Both the position numbers and the translations under genes were made by a program. Shown piece after piece: positions 16,152-24,587 of a stretch of 64,000 nt of DNA. The stretch comes from Candidatus Brachybacter algidus. GTDB lineage: Bacteria; Bacteroidota; Bacteroidia; Chitinophagales; Saprospiraceae. Location of the stretch: NCBI GenBank assembly GCA_016711705.1, contig JADJSK010000001.1, positions 310,001-374,000 on the forward strand, in the 5' to 3' direction. How positions within the stretch are numbered: position 1 is the stretch's first letter; each line of letters starts with the position of its first letter. The notes below the pieces were generated by a model that saw nothing but the letters and a program-made list of their open reading frames with translations, searched no databases and was not told where the DNA came from.

Positions 16152-16688
16152 ATGGCTTTTTTTGATCAGTTTACCTTGCCAGTCAAAGGCTTACATATTG
16201 GTTTGCATGAATATCAGTTTGATATCAATGACGATTTTTTCAAATTGTCCGATACTGAACTCATAGAATCCGGCAATTTCAAAGTAAATCTTGTCATTGA
16301 CAAGAACATGGACATGATGATCCTCAATATTGATTTTGAGGGATTCTGGAAGACTGTTTGCGACAGATGCACTGCCGACATTGATCTTCCTATCACAGGA
16401 AATAATGAGATACTGATCAAATACGCCGATAAGGAACTAGACGATGGAGACATCATTTATATAATGAAAGAATCCACCGAACTCAATGTTGCCAAGATCA
16501 TTCTTGATAGTATTATAGTCGGCCTGCCGATCCAGAAGACTTACGATTGTGATGATGAGGAGCCCAGACCTTGCGATGATACTGTCCTGGACAGATTAAG
16601 CGGTTGGGATGATGAAGAAGAAGAAATAAAGACTTCGACAGATATCTGGTCTAACCTTACAGGTTTGCAGATAGATAGTGAAGAATAA
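16152..16688 (+). CDS. yceD: YceD family protein (DUF177), linked to 23S rRNA/L32
   Basis: A 178-residue acidic protein of the DUF177/YceD family, which in many bacteria sits immediately before rpmF and is involved in 23S rRNA accumulation. Diagnostic features are the central NIDFEGFWKTVCDRCTADIDLPI segment with a CxxC pair, the strand region ILIKYADKELDDGDIIYIM, and an Asp/Glu-rich C-terminus with IVGLPIQKTYDCDDEEPRPCDD. The order yceD-rpmF with a 27-bp gap supports both assignments. Confidence 0.88.
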   Translation: MAFFDQFTLPVKGLHIGLHEYQFDINDDFFKLSDTELIESGNFKVNLVIDKNMDMMILNIDFEGFWKTVCDRCTADIDLPITGNNEILIKYADKELDDGDIIYIMKESTELNVAKIILDSIIVGLPIQKTYDCDDEEPRPCDDTVLDRLSGWDDEEEEIKTSTDIWSNLTGLQIDSEE

Positions 16689-16715
16689 TTAGTATAATAT
16701 TTAAATTAAAATACA

Positions 16716-16928
16716 ATGCCAAATCCAAAGTGGAGACACTCTAAACAAAGAAAAAGGAAAAGACGTACGCACGATAGTTTGACTTTGCCTACTGTTGGAA
16801 CAGATAAGACTACAGGAGAGAGCCACATGATGCACAGAGCACATTGGTCTGAAGGTGCATTATTCTACAGAGGAAGAAAGGTAATAGAGGCTGCTGCAGC
16901 CAAAGATATCGAGGACACCGAGGGTTAA
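16716..16928 (+). CDS. rpmF: 50S ribosomal protein L32
   Basis: A structural protein of the large ribosomal subunit. The 70-residue sequence starts PNPKWRHSKQRKRKRRTHDSL, with the basic N-terminus of L32, and ends with the conserved HRAHWSEGALFYRGRKVIEA block. It lacks the zinc-binding cysteines of the C+ form, so it is a zinc-independent type. It is cotranscribed with yceD and followed by a hairpin terminator. Confidence 0.95.
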   Translation: MPNPKWRHSKQRKRKRRTHDSLTLPTVGTDKTTGESHMMHRAHWSEGALFYRGRKVIEAAAAKDIEDTEG

Positions 16929-16964
16929 GTACAACTACCTATCGTCTCAGAAAATAAATTTTTG

Positions 16965-16994
16965 CCTGATCTTCACAAGAGGTCAGGTTTTTTT
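16965..16994 (+). terminator. Rho-independent terminator after rpmF
   Basis: CCTGATCTT and GAGGTCAGG form an imperfect stem around CACAA (16965-16987), followed by a run of seven T. Confidence 0.75.
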
Positions 16995-17026
16995 ATATTT
17001 GGCCTTTCCTAATAAAATAATCTACT

Positions 17027-17413
17027 TTGAAAAAAATAATTTATACTCCGGATGCTCCGTCTCCAATAGGGCCATACAGTCAGGCTGTCGAAGCTAATGG
17101 GATGTTATTCGTATCCGGCCAAATAGCTTTGGACCCTGTCAGCGGAGAATTGATACAAGACGATATTGAGACGGAAACAAGGCAAGTATTCAGTAATCTG
17201 AAAGCCATTCTTGAAGCAAGAGGACTTACTTTCGACCATGTCGTCAAGTCAACAGTCTTCGTAGCGGATATGAATCAGTTTGCAAGGATAAATGCAGTTT
17301 ACGCTGAATATTTCTCAGGTGAAGAAACTCCAGCACGTGAAACAGTCCAGGCTGCAGCACTTCCGAAGTTTGTGAATATTGAAATTTCCGTGATTGCAGT
17401 CATTGGTCAGTAA
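17027..17413 (+). CDS. ridA: RidA family reactive-imine deaminase
   Basis: Hydrolyses reactive enamine/imine intermediates from PLP enzymes in the cytoplasm. The 128 residues match RidA throughout: PDAPSPIGPYSQAVEANGMLFVSGQIALDP, ETRQVFSNLKAILEARGLTFDHVVKSTVFVADM, and the C-terminal PARETVQAAALPKFVNIEISVIAV with the conserved Arg near residue 105. It starts with TTG (17027), preceded by no Shine-Dalgarno sequence. An upstream terminator separates it from rpmF. Confidence 0.95.
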   Translation: MKKIIYTPDAPSPIGPYSQAVEANGMLFVSGQIALDPVSGELIQDDIETETRQVFSNLKAILEARGLTFDHVVKSTVFVADMNQFARINAVYAEYFSGEETPARETVQAAALPKFVNIEISVIAVIGQ

Positions 17414-17455
17414 GTCAGTGTTCAGTGTTCAGTTTTCAATGGTCAGAAGTCAATT
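17412..17455. repeat. 7-bp-period repeat (TTCAGTG type)
   Basis: AGTCAGT, GTTCAGT, GTTCAGT, TTTCAAT, GGTCAGA, AGTCAAT follow each other in exact 7-bp phase directly after the ridA stop. Confidence 0.75.
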
Positions 17456-17524
17456 ATATTGCTTTAAAATCAAAAAGGTATATTTGAAGAAGCAAAATCT
17501 GAAGCAAAAATAAAGTTGGTCAGA

Positions 17525-17554
17525 TTTCCCCCTTTTGAGGGGGCTAGGGGGAGT
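17525..17554. repeat. G/C-rich palindromic intergenic element
   Basis: TTTCCCCCTTTTGAGGGGGC then TAGGGGGAGT: CCCCC pairs with GGGGG over a short loop, and a second G run follows. It stands out sharply from the AT-rich spacer. It looks like a REP-type dispersed palindrome, not a terminator, as no T run follows immediately. Confidence 0.6.
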
Positions 17555-17595
17555 CTTTAATTAATATCGAATTAAAAATATTATACAAAATAACA

Positions 17596-18599
17596 ATGAA
17601 AAAAATTCTCTCCGGCATCCAGCCCACAGGTGAGCTCCACTTAGGAAACTATTTTGGTGCAATTAAAAACTGGGTAGATCTACAGGAAAGTTACGAATGT
17701 ACCTATTCCGTTGTAGACTATCATTCTATGACAATGCCTTATAAAGCTGAGAACCTTCAAAATAATTCATGGAGAATGGTTTATCAATTACTGGCATGTG
17801 GCGTTAAAGCTGAAAATCTTTTTATTCAGTCTTTAATACCAGAACATACAGAACTCACATGGATCCTTTCTTGTGTTTGTTCGTATGGAGAATTGACCAG
17901 AATGACACAATTTAAAGACAAAAGTGATCAGACAAAGGAAACCTCAAAGGATTCATTGGTTTCGGCTGGTTTGTTGTTTTATCCGTGCTGCAGGCTGCAG
18001 ACATATTACTATATAAAGCAGATTACGTTCCTATCGGCAAAGATCAGGAGCAGCACTTAGAACTATCTCGTAATATTGCTGAACGATTTAACAATAATTT
18101 TGAAGTAGATTATTTCAGAAATCCTGAAGCATTATTTACCGAAACACCAAAGTTATTGTCTCTAGCCAATCCTGAAAAGAAAATGAGCAAGAGTCTTGGA
18201 GAAAAGCATTTTGTTAGTTTATTTGGTGATGCAAATATCATCACTAAGCAAGTGAAGTCAGCAGTGACGGACTCAGGTGAAGCACAGTCCGGAGTGATGA
18301 GCCCCGGTGTTAAGAACCTTTTTGAACTACTTAAAGCTTGCAATAAAACTGAAGCTTATAAAGTCAATTTCGAAAAGTGGGAGAGTGGCAGTCTTCAATA
18401 TGGAGCGCTAAAAGGCGATGTGGCAGAAGCCCTTATCGAATTAACACAAAAATTTAAAAATAATCTGCAACATATCCGTGAAAATGAAGATTCCGTAAAG
18501 GAGCAAGTTTTTGCAAGTAGCGCTCAGATAAGGAAAAAAGCACAACAGACGATTGATGAAGTAAGGGAGATCACGGGGTTGGCAAAATTGAGAAGGTAG
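17596..18599 (+). pseudogene. trpS: Tryptophanyl-tRNA synthetase with a single-base frameshift
   Basis: Charges tRNA-Trp. The first frame (from 17596) has the class-I signature PTGELHLGNYFGAIKNW and continues to SAGLLFYP. It then loses register at about 17983-17987 (CCGTGCTG) and ends at 18060. The second frame resumes exactly where expected with VLQAADILLYKADYVPIGKDQEQHLEL, and carries KKMSKSLGEKH and the C-terminal domain to 18599. The joined product is about 335 residues, full length for TrpS. One missing base, for example CCGGTG reduced to CCGTG, explains the break. trpS is normally essential and no second copy is in the window, so a sequencing or assembly error is more likely than true loss. 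Confidence 0.93.
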
Positions 18600-18724
18600 T
18601 TTCTAATAAATAATGAATAATGAATAATAATATATGTGTAACATTACCGATTACCCATTACCGAATGCCAATTACCCATTACCCATTACCCATTTTAGAT
18701 CATTTATAATTTAGAATTAAAAAG
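18600..18724. repeat. Spacer made almost wholly of 7-bp-period repeats (ATTACCC type)
   Basis: From the trpS stop to the thyA start the sequence reads in heptamers: TAATAAA, TAATGAA, TAATGAA, TAATAAT, ATATGTG, TAACATT, ACCGATT, ACCCATT, ACCGAAT, GCCAATT, ACCCATT three times, then TTAGATC, ATTTATA, ATTTAGA. The phase does not slip over roughly 110 bp. Confidence 0.85.
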
Positions 18725-19519
18725 GTGAAACAATATCAAGACTTATTAAGCACAATCCTTGAAGATGGGACTTTTAAGGCAGACCGCACCGGCACCGGTA
18801 CTAAAAGTATATTCGGGCATCAGATGAGATTTGACCTATCCAGGGGATTTCCAATGTTGACTACTAAGAAGTTGCACCTTAAGTCTATTATCTTCGAATT
18901 ACTTTGGTTCATCAAAGGAGATACTAATATAAAGTACCTTAACGATCATGAAGTGCGCATCTGGGACGAATGGGCAGATGAAAATGGCGATCTTGGTCCG
19001 GTATATGGCAAACAATGGCGAAGTTGGGAAGGAGCAGATGGCAAAACTTATGATCAATTATTAACTGCAATTAATACCATAAAAAATAACCCGGATTCAC
19101 GCAGAATCATCATAAATGCATGGAATGTAGCAGATCTGGATGCAATGGCCTTGAGTCCTTGCCATTGCTTATTTCAGTTTTATGTTGCGGATGGCAAATT
19201 GTCTTGCCAATTATACCAACGTTCAGCCGATGTTTTTCTTGGAGTCCCTTTCAATATTGCTTCTTATGCCTTGTTGACTATGATGATGGCTCAGGTGTGT
19301 GACCTAGAATATGGAGATTTTGTACATACATTTGGAGATGCTCATTTATACTCAGACCATTTTGAGCAGGCGAAACTTCAATTAAGCCGATCCCCAAGAT
19401 CCTTGCCTTTAATGACAATTGATCCTCTGATTAAAGATATTAATGATTTTAAGTTTGAAAATTTTGTCCTAACTGGGTACGATCCACATCCTCATATTAA
19501 GGCGAAAGTCTCTATCTGA
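18725..19519 (+). CDS. thyA: Thymidylate synthase
   Basis: Converts dUMP and methylene-tetrahydrofolate to dTMP. The protein is 264 residues, the same as the E. coli enzyme, with the catalytic C146 in [12 protein letters not shown]. The phosphate-binding Arg residues are in KADRTGTGT and [12 protein letters not shown], with [24 protein letters not shown] and the C-terminal [14 protein letters not shown]. It starts with GTG at 18725, directly after the heptamer spacer. No dihydrofolate reductase gene follows. Confidence 0.97.
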   Translation: MKQYQDLLSTILEDGTFKADRTGTGTKSIFGHQMRFDLSRGFPMLTTKKLHLKSIIFELLWFIKGDTNIKYLNDHEVRIWDEWADENGDLGPVYGKQWRSWEGADGKTYDQLLTAINTIKNNPDSRRIIINAWNVADLDAMALSPCHCLFQFYVADGKLSCQLYQRSADVFLGVPFNIASYALLTMMMAQVCDLEYGDFVHTFGDAHLYSDHFEQAKLQLSRSPRSLPLMTIDPLIKDINDFKFENFVLTGYDPHPHIKAKVSI

Positions 19520-19800
19520 GAAAATCCTATTTTTGAGATATTCTATGTCTTTTAGTTAAGAAAATTAAGGAATTAATGTTTTTAATTGAGTGAAATTAGA
19601 ATTAATTCCAACATTAAATATTTTAGGATTATACCATTAGTTGGTCGGATATCAAATATTATAAATTTATATGTATCATTATCAAGTACTTGTAAAATCT
19701 AATATTTTGATTTCAAAGCATTTGCCAACTAATCTTAATTAGAAATAATCTAAATAGCTATATTTCTTTCATGAAATAGTTAAAATATTTAACAGTTGGT
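19520..19800. other. AT-rich leader region upstream of the respiratory operon
   Basis: An extremely AT-rich gap with no coding potential that I recognise. It contains short repeated AATATT/TTAGAAAT words but no strong hairpin. It ends at the promoter box of the act operon and probably contains its regulatory sites. Confidence 0.5.
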
Positions 19801-19808
19801 TATTTTTG
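19801..19808 (+). promoter_or_regulatory. -7 promoter box of the act-cox operon
   Basis: TATTTTTG followed by C matches TAnnTTTG. Transcription should start near 19814. This lies downstream of the GTG at 19810, so it favours the ATG at 19864 as the actA start. Confidence 0.65.
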
Positions 19809-19863
19809 CGTGATTAATCTTTTGAAGAATTATATTAAGTATTGCAATCTATACCTCTTAAGC

Positions 19864-21282
19864 ATGATTAATTGTACGAAATATTTAAAAACGCGCAGTT
19901 TGAAGTCAATTGTTATTTTTCTACTCACTATTTTTTCGCTTAGTGCAGTAACAGCAGCCAATCTTGACAAGGGAAAAGACCTTTTTAAGGCCAATTGTGC
20001 CACTTGTCACAATAAGAACATGAAAGATAAGCTGACCGGTCCAGCGCTTATGACTGGATTGTCGGATTGGGCAGCATATCCTAAGGAAGATCTTTACAGA
20101 TGGATCAAGAACTCACAGGCTATGATAGCTGAAGGTCATCCTCAGGCAGTAAAGATCTGGAATGAATACAAGCCGGTTGTGATGACAGCATTCCCTACTT
20201 TGTCGGATGCGGATATCGATGATATTCTAGCTTACACAAATGGGGTCATTGATGGCTCTTACCCTCCCAAAGCCGCAGGTGTGGCAGCAGATACAGCAGT
20301 AGTTGCCCCAAAGGATAACACTTGGATTTACTTTGCTATTTTTGGTCTACTTGCTATATTAGCAATTGTATTGGGAGGTATTTCAAGAGGCTTAAACAGA
20401 ATTGAAAAAGAGAAAGAAGGTGAAGTTGTTGAGAAAAAGACTGTAATGCAGTTGTTGACATCTAAATCAGTAATAGGAGTAGTGCTATTTGCACTAATTG
20501 TTTTGGGTGGTTATACCACAGTTAATAATGCGATTAATTTGGGACGTCAACAGAATTATGCTCCTGATCAACCAATAAAATTTTCGCATGTCACACATGC
20601 AGGAATAAATAAAATTGACTGCCAATTTTGTCATGATGGAGCACGAAGAAGTAAACAGTCTGTCATACCTGCTACAAGTACCTGCATGAATTGCCACAAA
20701 GCAATTAAAAAAGGCAGTCAGTATGGTACGGAAGAAATTACCAAAATTTTTGCATCAATTGGTTTTGATCCAAGTACGGACAAATATATTGAGAACTATA
20801 ACTCACTTTCACAAAAGGATGTGGGAGCTATTTATAAAAAATGGATAAAAAATCAGTATCTTCTCAATGAAGGCACTTCAATGAATGAGGAAGGTAAAGA
20901 TTTTGTTAAAAATCAATGGAACAGTATTGTTTCTTCCTTAACTAATCCAAATAAGTCAAAAGTTCAAGGCCCCATTGAATGGATTAGGGTCCATAATTTG
21001 CCTGACCATGTCTATTTTAATCACTCCCAACATGTCACTGTAGGTAAGATCGACTGTGCTAATTGTCATGGAAAAGTAGCTGAAATGGAAACATTACGCC
21101 AATATTCCCCTCTTTCAATGGGATGGTGTATTAATTGTCACAGACAAACCGATGTTCAGTTCAATGAAAATCCTTATTATGACAGTTACATCAGGTATCA
21201 TCAGGAATTAAAAGATGGTAAACGTGATAAAGTTACTGTAGCTGATGTAGGCGGTCTTGAATGTCAAAAATGTCACTATTAA
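19864..21282 (+). CDS. actA: ACIII subunit A: multiheme cytochrome c with extra N-terminal heme domain
   Basis: Electron-transfer subunit of Alternative Complex III (menaquinol:cytochrome c/oxidase oxidoreductase). After a signal/anchor helix comes a class-I cytochrome c domain with CATCH and a likely Met ligand (VVMTAFPTL). Two membrane helices follow (TWIYFAIFGLLAILAIVLGG and VIGVVLFALIVLGGYTTV). The C-terminal pentaheme part has CQFCH, CMNCH, CANCH, CINCH and CQKCH. Six hemes are predicted in all. The frame opens at a GTG (19810), but this precedes the predicted transcript start, so the ATG at 19864 is preferred. It is the first gene of the operon; actB follows 42 bp later. Confidence 0.93.
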   Translation: MINCTKYLKTRSLKSIVIFLLTIFSLSAVTAANLDKGKDLFKANCATCHNKNMKDKLTGPALMTGLSDWAAYPKEDLYRWIKNSQAMIAEGHPQAVKIWNEYKPVVMTAFPTLSDADIDDILAYTNGVIDGSYPPKAAGVAADTAVVAPKDNTWIYFAIFGLLAILAIVLGGISRGLNRIEKEKEGEVVEKKTVMQLLTSKSVIGVVLFALIVLGGYTTVNNAINLGRQQNYAPDQPIKFSHVTHAGINKIDCQFCHDGARRSKQSVIPATSTCMNCHKAIKKGSQYGTEEITKIFASIGFDPSTDKYIENYNSLSQKDVGAIYKKWIKNQYLLNEGTSMNEEGKDFVKNQWNSIVSSLTNPNKSKVQGPIEWIRVHNLPDHVYFNHSQHVTVGKIDCANCHGKVAEMETLRQYSPLSMGWCINCHRQTDVQFNENPYYDSYIRYHQELKDGKRDKVTVADVGGLECQKCHY

Positions 21283-21324
21283 TCTTATAATTAAATATTA
21301 GAATTCTTTATTATATAAAAGGAT

Positions 21325-24300
21325 ATGAGCGAAATAAAACAAGATTATTGGGTAAGCAGTGAGGAATTCACTCAGGATGAATCTTTTGTAAAGGCATCTG
21401 GAAATGAATTTTTTGATCTGCCTATTCTCAATAATATAGCTAGTGAAGAAGAAAATGCATCAACTCAAGGCCATAATAGAAGGGACTTTTTAAAATATCT
21501 TGGGTTTAGCATCGGCGCAGCTACAATCGCAGCCGGTTGCGAATCACCAATTAGAAAAGCGATACCTTATGTTACAAAACCCGATTCTATCGTCCCTGGT
21601 ATAGCTAACTATTATTCTTCAACTTTCATTAAAGGAAATGACGTTCTACCAATTGTAGTGAAAACTCGTGAAGGTAGGCCAATCAAAATAGAAGGTAACT
21701 CTTTGAGCAAATTCTCTCAAGGTGGAACGAGCGCAAGAGCTCAAGCATCTGTATTAGATCTTTATGACATAGGAAGATATCGCTTTGCGGGACAGAATAA
21801 AGGGAAGGATTATAAGAAAATTAGTTGGTCAGACCTAGATCAACAGATTGGTGAAAAGCTTACACCTGCTGCCAGAATAAGATTAGTTTCTAATTCGATA
21901 ACAAGTCCTTCTATGATGGCAGCAATCGCTCAATTCACAGCTGCTTATCCTGGTACGAAACATGTAACATACGACCCATTTTCTTCATCTGCAATCATCA
22001 TTGCCAATGAAAGATCCTTTGGTAAACGCGTTTTTCCAGGATATGAATTTGGAAATGCAAGCATAGTTGTAAATTTTGGTGCTGACTTTCTAGGTACATG
22101 GGTTTCTCCGGTTGAATATTCAGCTGCTTGGACAAAAACAAGAAAACTTAAAGATTTCAATAAGCCGGACATGAGCCGCCTTATTCAGTATGAGAGCAAT
22201 ATGTCATATACAGGATCGAACGCAGATAATAGAATGTTGATCAGACCTTCAGAGCAAGGTACAGCGATTGTTAAATTGTATAACGCTGTGGCTGCATTAG
22301 CAGGTGCTTCGACTATATCGTCAAGTGGATCTCTTAAAAATGCAAAAGCTGAAAAATCATTTTCTTCAGTTGCACAAGATCTTTGGGCAAATAAGAATAA
22401 AGGCCAGTCATCATTAGTGATTTCTGATTCAAATAATATATCTGAGCAAATCATTATAAATAAGATTAATGATCTGTTAGGTAATTATGGTAAGACAATA
22501 GATCTTAACAACTATTCAAATCAAAGAAAAGGTGTTGACAGTGATATCGTTGATTTGATCAAAGACATGAATAGTAATTTCGTAGATGTCGTAATTATTA
22601 TGGGCGATGCCAATCCTGCATTTGATCTTCCTGAAAGTGCAGACTTTGCATCAGGTCTTAAGAAAGTAGGTTTATCTGTTTCGTTATCTACTAATCCAAA
22701 CGAAACCAGTGTATTATGCAAATATGTAGCACCTGCCAACCATTTTCTAGAATCATGGGGAGATGCACAACCTAGAAAGAATTTTTATTATGTAATGCAG
22801 CCAACTATTGCTCCTTTATTTGCGACAAGACAAGCTGAGATTACTCTTTTGAAGTGGGCAAAATTTGGAGTTACAGATTATGATGCATATATTCAAAATA
22901 CGTGGAAAGGCTCTTTATTCTCTTTGCAGAACGAGTTTTCTTCTTTCCAAAGCTTTTGGGATAATACTTTGCATAATGGACTTATTGAATTAAATGCTGA
23001 AGCTGGTGGTGCATCAGTTTCTATAGATGTTAACTCTATTGCTGCTGGAGTAACTAAGCCTGCTACAGGAGTGGAAGTTAAGTATTATGAGCCAATGGGT
23101 GTAGGATGCGGCGCTTATGCTAACAATCCTTGGCTACAGGAATTGCCAGATCCTATTACACGTGCTGTATGGACAAGTGTAGTCCATATTCCATTGAAAT
23201 GGGATGGTGACAGTAGGTTTGATTATTATAAAGATCTAAATAAGGATGGTTTATATGTGCATTTCAAATCCGGTAAAGTAAATGTTGAAAACATGCCAAT
23301 TGTGAGACAATTCGGTCAAATGTCTGATACATTGGCTATTCCTCTTGGATATGGCAGAAAAGAAGGAAATGCAAGTGCTAAAAATGTAGGTAACTACGTA
23401 ATGAATACTTTGTCACGAGATTCAGATGGAAATGTCAGATATTGGAATGACAAGGTGGAGATCACACCTACTGGAGGTGAAGACGCTCACTATGCCTCAG
23501 TTCAACATCATCATACACTGGGTGTAACAGGGAAAGATAAAAGCAACCAGACTATAAATGTGGATGAGAAGGCTTTGATGACTCTAGGATCAGGTTATCA
23601 AGGATCTTTGACAGGCAGAAGTATATTGAAATCTGCTGATATGTCCAATTTTGCAGAAAAGGTAAAGGAACTAAAAGAATTTAGAGCTGAGGCAAGTCAT
23701 TTAAATAATGAAACAATGTACCCCGGTCATGATGATTTATATAAACAAGGTCATCATTGGGGTCTAAGTGTCGATTTAAATTCATGCACAGGTTGCGGAG
23801 CATGTCAGGTAGCTTGTGTCGCTGAGAACAATGTGCCTATAGTTGGTAAAAATGAAGTTCACCGCCATCATGAGATGACTTGGTTAAGAATAGATAGATA
23901 CTATTATGGTGATGTAGAATCTCCAAATGTATTTTATCAGCCGATGATGTGTCAGCATTGCGATAATGCTCCATGTGAGAATGTTTGTCCGGTAAATGCG
24001 ACTAACCATAGTGCAGAAGGATTGAATCAAATGGCCTATAACCGATGTGTAGGAACCAGATACTGTGCAAATAACTGTCCATATAAAGTCAGAAGATTCA
24101 ACTGGTCAGATTTTACAACAGCGGATCTTTTCGGAAAAAATGAAAAGAATGTTATGCCTGATGGTGAAACATTATTTTATGAGGATAATCTTACAAGAAT
24201 GGTTCTAAACCCGGATGTGACCGTAAGATCAAGAGGAGTGATTGAGAAATGTTCTATGTGCATTCAACGTATTCAGGAAGGTAAACTTCGTGCAAAAATC

Positions 24301-24516
24301 GAATCTCGTCCTTTAAAAGAATCAGACATTACTACGGCATGTGCTGCAGCTTGTCCAACAGGTGGTATTATTTTCGGTGATCAAAATACAAAAGATGGTA
24401 TTTTGAATACAGAGTGGTCAAATCCTACTACTTACTTTGCACTTGAAGAGATCAATGTAAGGTCGAAAGTTGGTTACAAAATGAGATTAACTAATAAAAA
24501 TGCTGATCTTGCATAA
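21325..24516 (+). CDS. actB: ACIII subunit B: molybdopterin-oxidoreductase-like plus iron-sulfur domains
   Basis: Large periplasmic subunit of ACIII. A Tat signal sits near residue 52 (NRRDFLKYLGFSIGAATIAAGC), and C72 could be lipidated. Residues of about 90-790 form a domain related to molybdopterin oxidoreductases but without cofactor motifs, as in known ActB proteins. From about 820 to 1010 is the 4Fe-4S region: CTGCGACQVACVAENN, CQHCDNAPCENVC, YCANNCPYKVRRFNW, and CSMCIQRIQEG with CAAACPTGG. Together these ligate three [4Fe-4S] and one [3Fe-4S] cluster in characterised complexes. Its 1063 residues are full length. It probably carries electrons from the quinol site to ActA/ActE. Confidence 0.95.
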   Translation: MSEIKQDYWVSSEEFTQDESFVKASGNEFFDLPILNNIASEEENASTQGHNRRDFLKYLGFSIGAATIAAGCESPIRKAIPYVTKPDSIVPGIANYYSSTFIKGNDVLPIVVKTREGRPIKIEGNSLSKFSQGGTSARAQASVLDLYDIGRYRFAGQNKGKDYKKISWSDLDQQIGEKLTPAARIRLVSNSITSPSMMAAIAQFTAAYPGTKHVTYDPFSSSAIIIANERSFGKRVFPGYEFGNASIVVNFGADFLGTWVSPVEYSAAWTKTRKLKDFNKPDMSRLIQYESNMSYTGSNADNRMLIRPSEQGTAIVKLYNAVAALAGASTISSSGSLKNAKAEKSFSSVAQDLWANKNKGQSSLVISDSNNISEQIIINKINDLLGNYGKTIDLNNYSNQRKGVDSDIVDLIKDMNSNFVDVVIIMGDANPAFDLPESADFASGLKKVGLSVSLSTNPNETSVLCKYVAPANHFLESWGDAQPRKNFYYVMQPTIAPLFATRQAEITLLKWAKFGVTDYDAYIQNTWKGSLFSLQNEFSSFQSFWDNTLHNGLIELNAEAGGASVSIDVNSIAAGVTKPATGVEVKYYEPMGVGCGAYANNPWLQELPDPITRAVWTSVVHIPLKWDGDSRFDYYKDLNKDGLYVHFKSGKVNVENMPIVRQFGQMSDTLAIPLGYGRKEGNASAKNVGNYVMNTLSRDSDGNVRYWNDKVEITPTGGEDAHYASVQHHHTLGVTGKDKSNQTINVDEKALMTLGSGYQGSLTGRSILKSADMSNFAEKVKELKEFRAEASHLNNETMYPGHDDLYKQGHHWGLSVDLNSCTGCGACQVACVAENNVPIVGKNEVHRHHEMTWLRIDRYYYGDVESPNVFYQPMMCQHCDNAPCENVCPVNATNHSAEGLNQMAYNRCVGTRYCANNCPYKVRRFNWSDFTTADLFGKNEKNVMPDGETLFYEDNLTRMVLNPDVTVRSRGVIEKCSMCIQRIQEGKLRAKIESRPLKESDITTACAAACPTGGIIFGDQNTKDGILNTEWSNPTTYFALEEINVRSKVGYKMRLTNKNADLA

Positions 24517-24587
24517 TCGACTTATTAAGAGTTAATTGAGCATTTAGATTTAAAGAATATTATAAACATTAGCAAAATATATCACAT

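Noticed and set aside
19810..19863. GTG at 19810 as the actA start
   Set aside because: It lies at the -7 promoter box and upstream of the predicted transcript start; the ATG at 19864 still leaves a complete signal/anchor helix.
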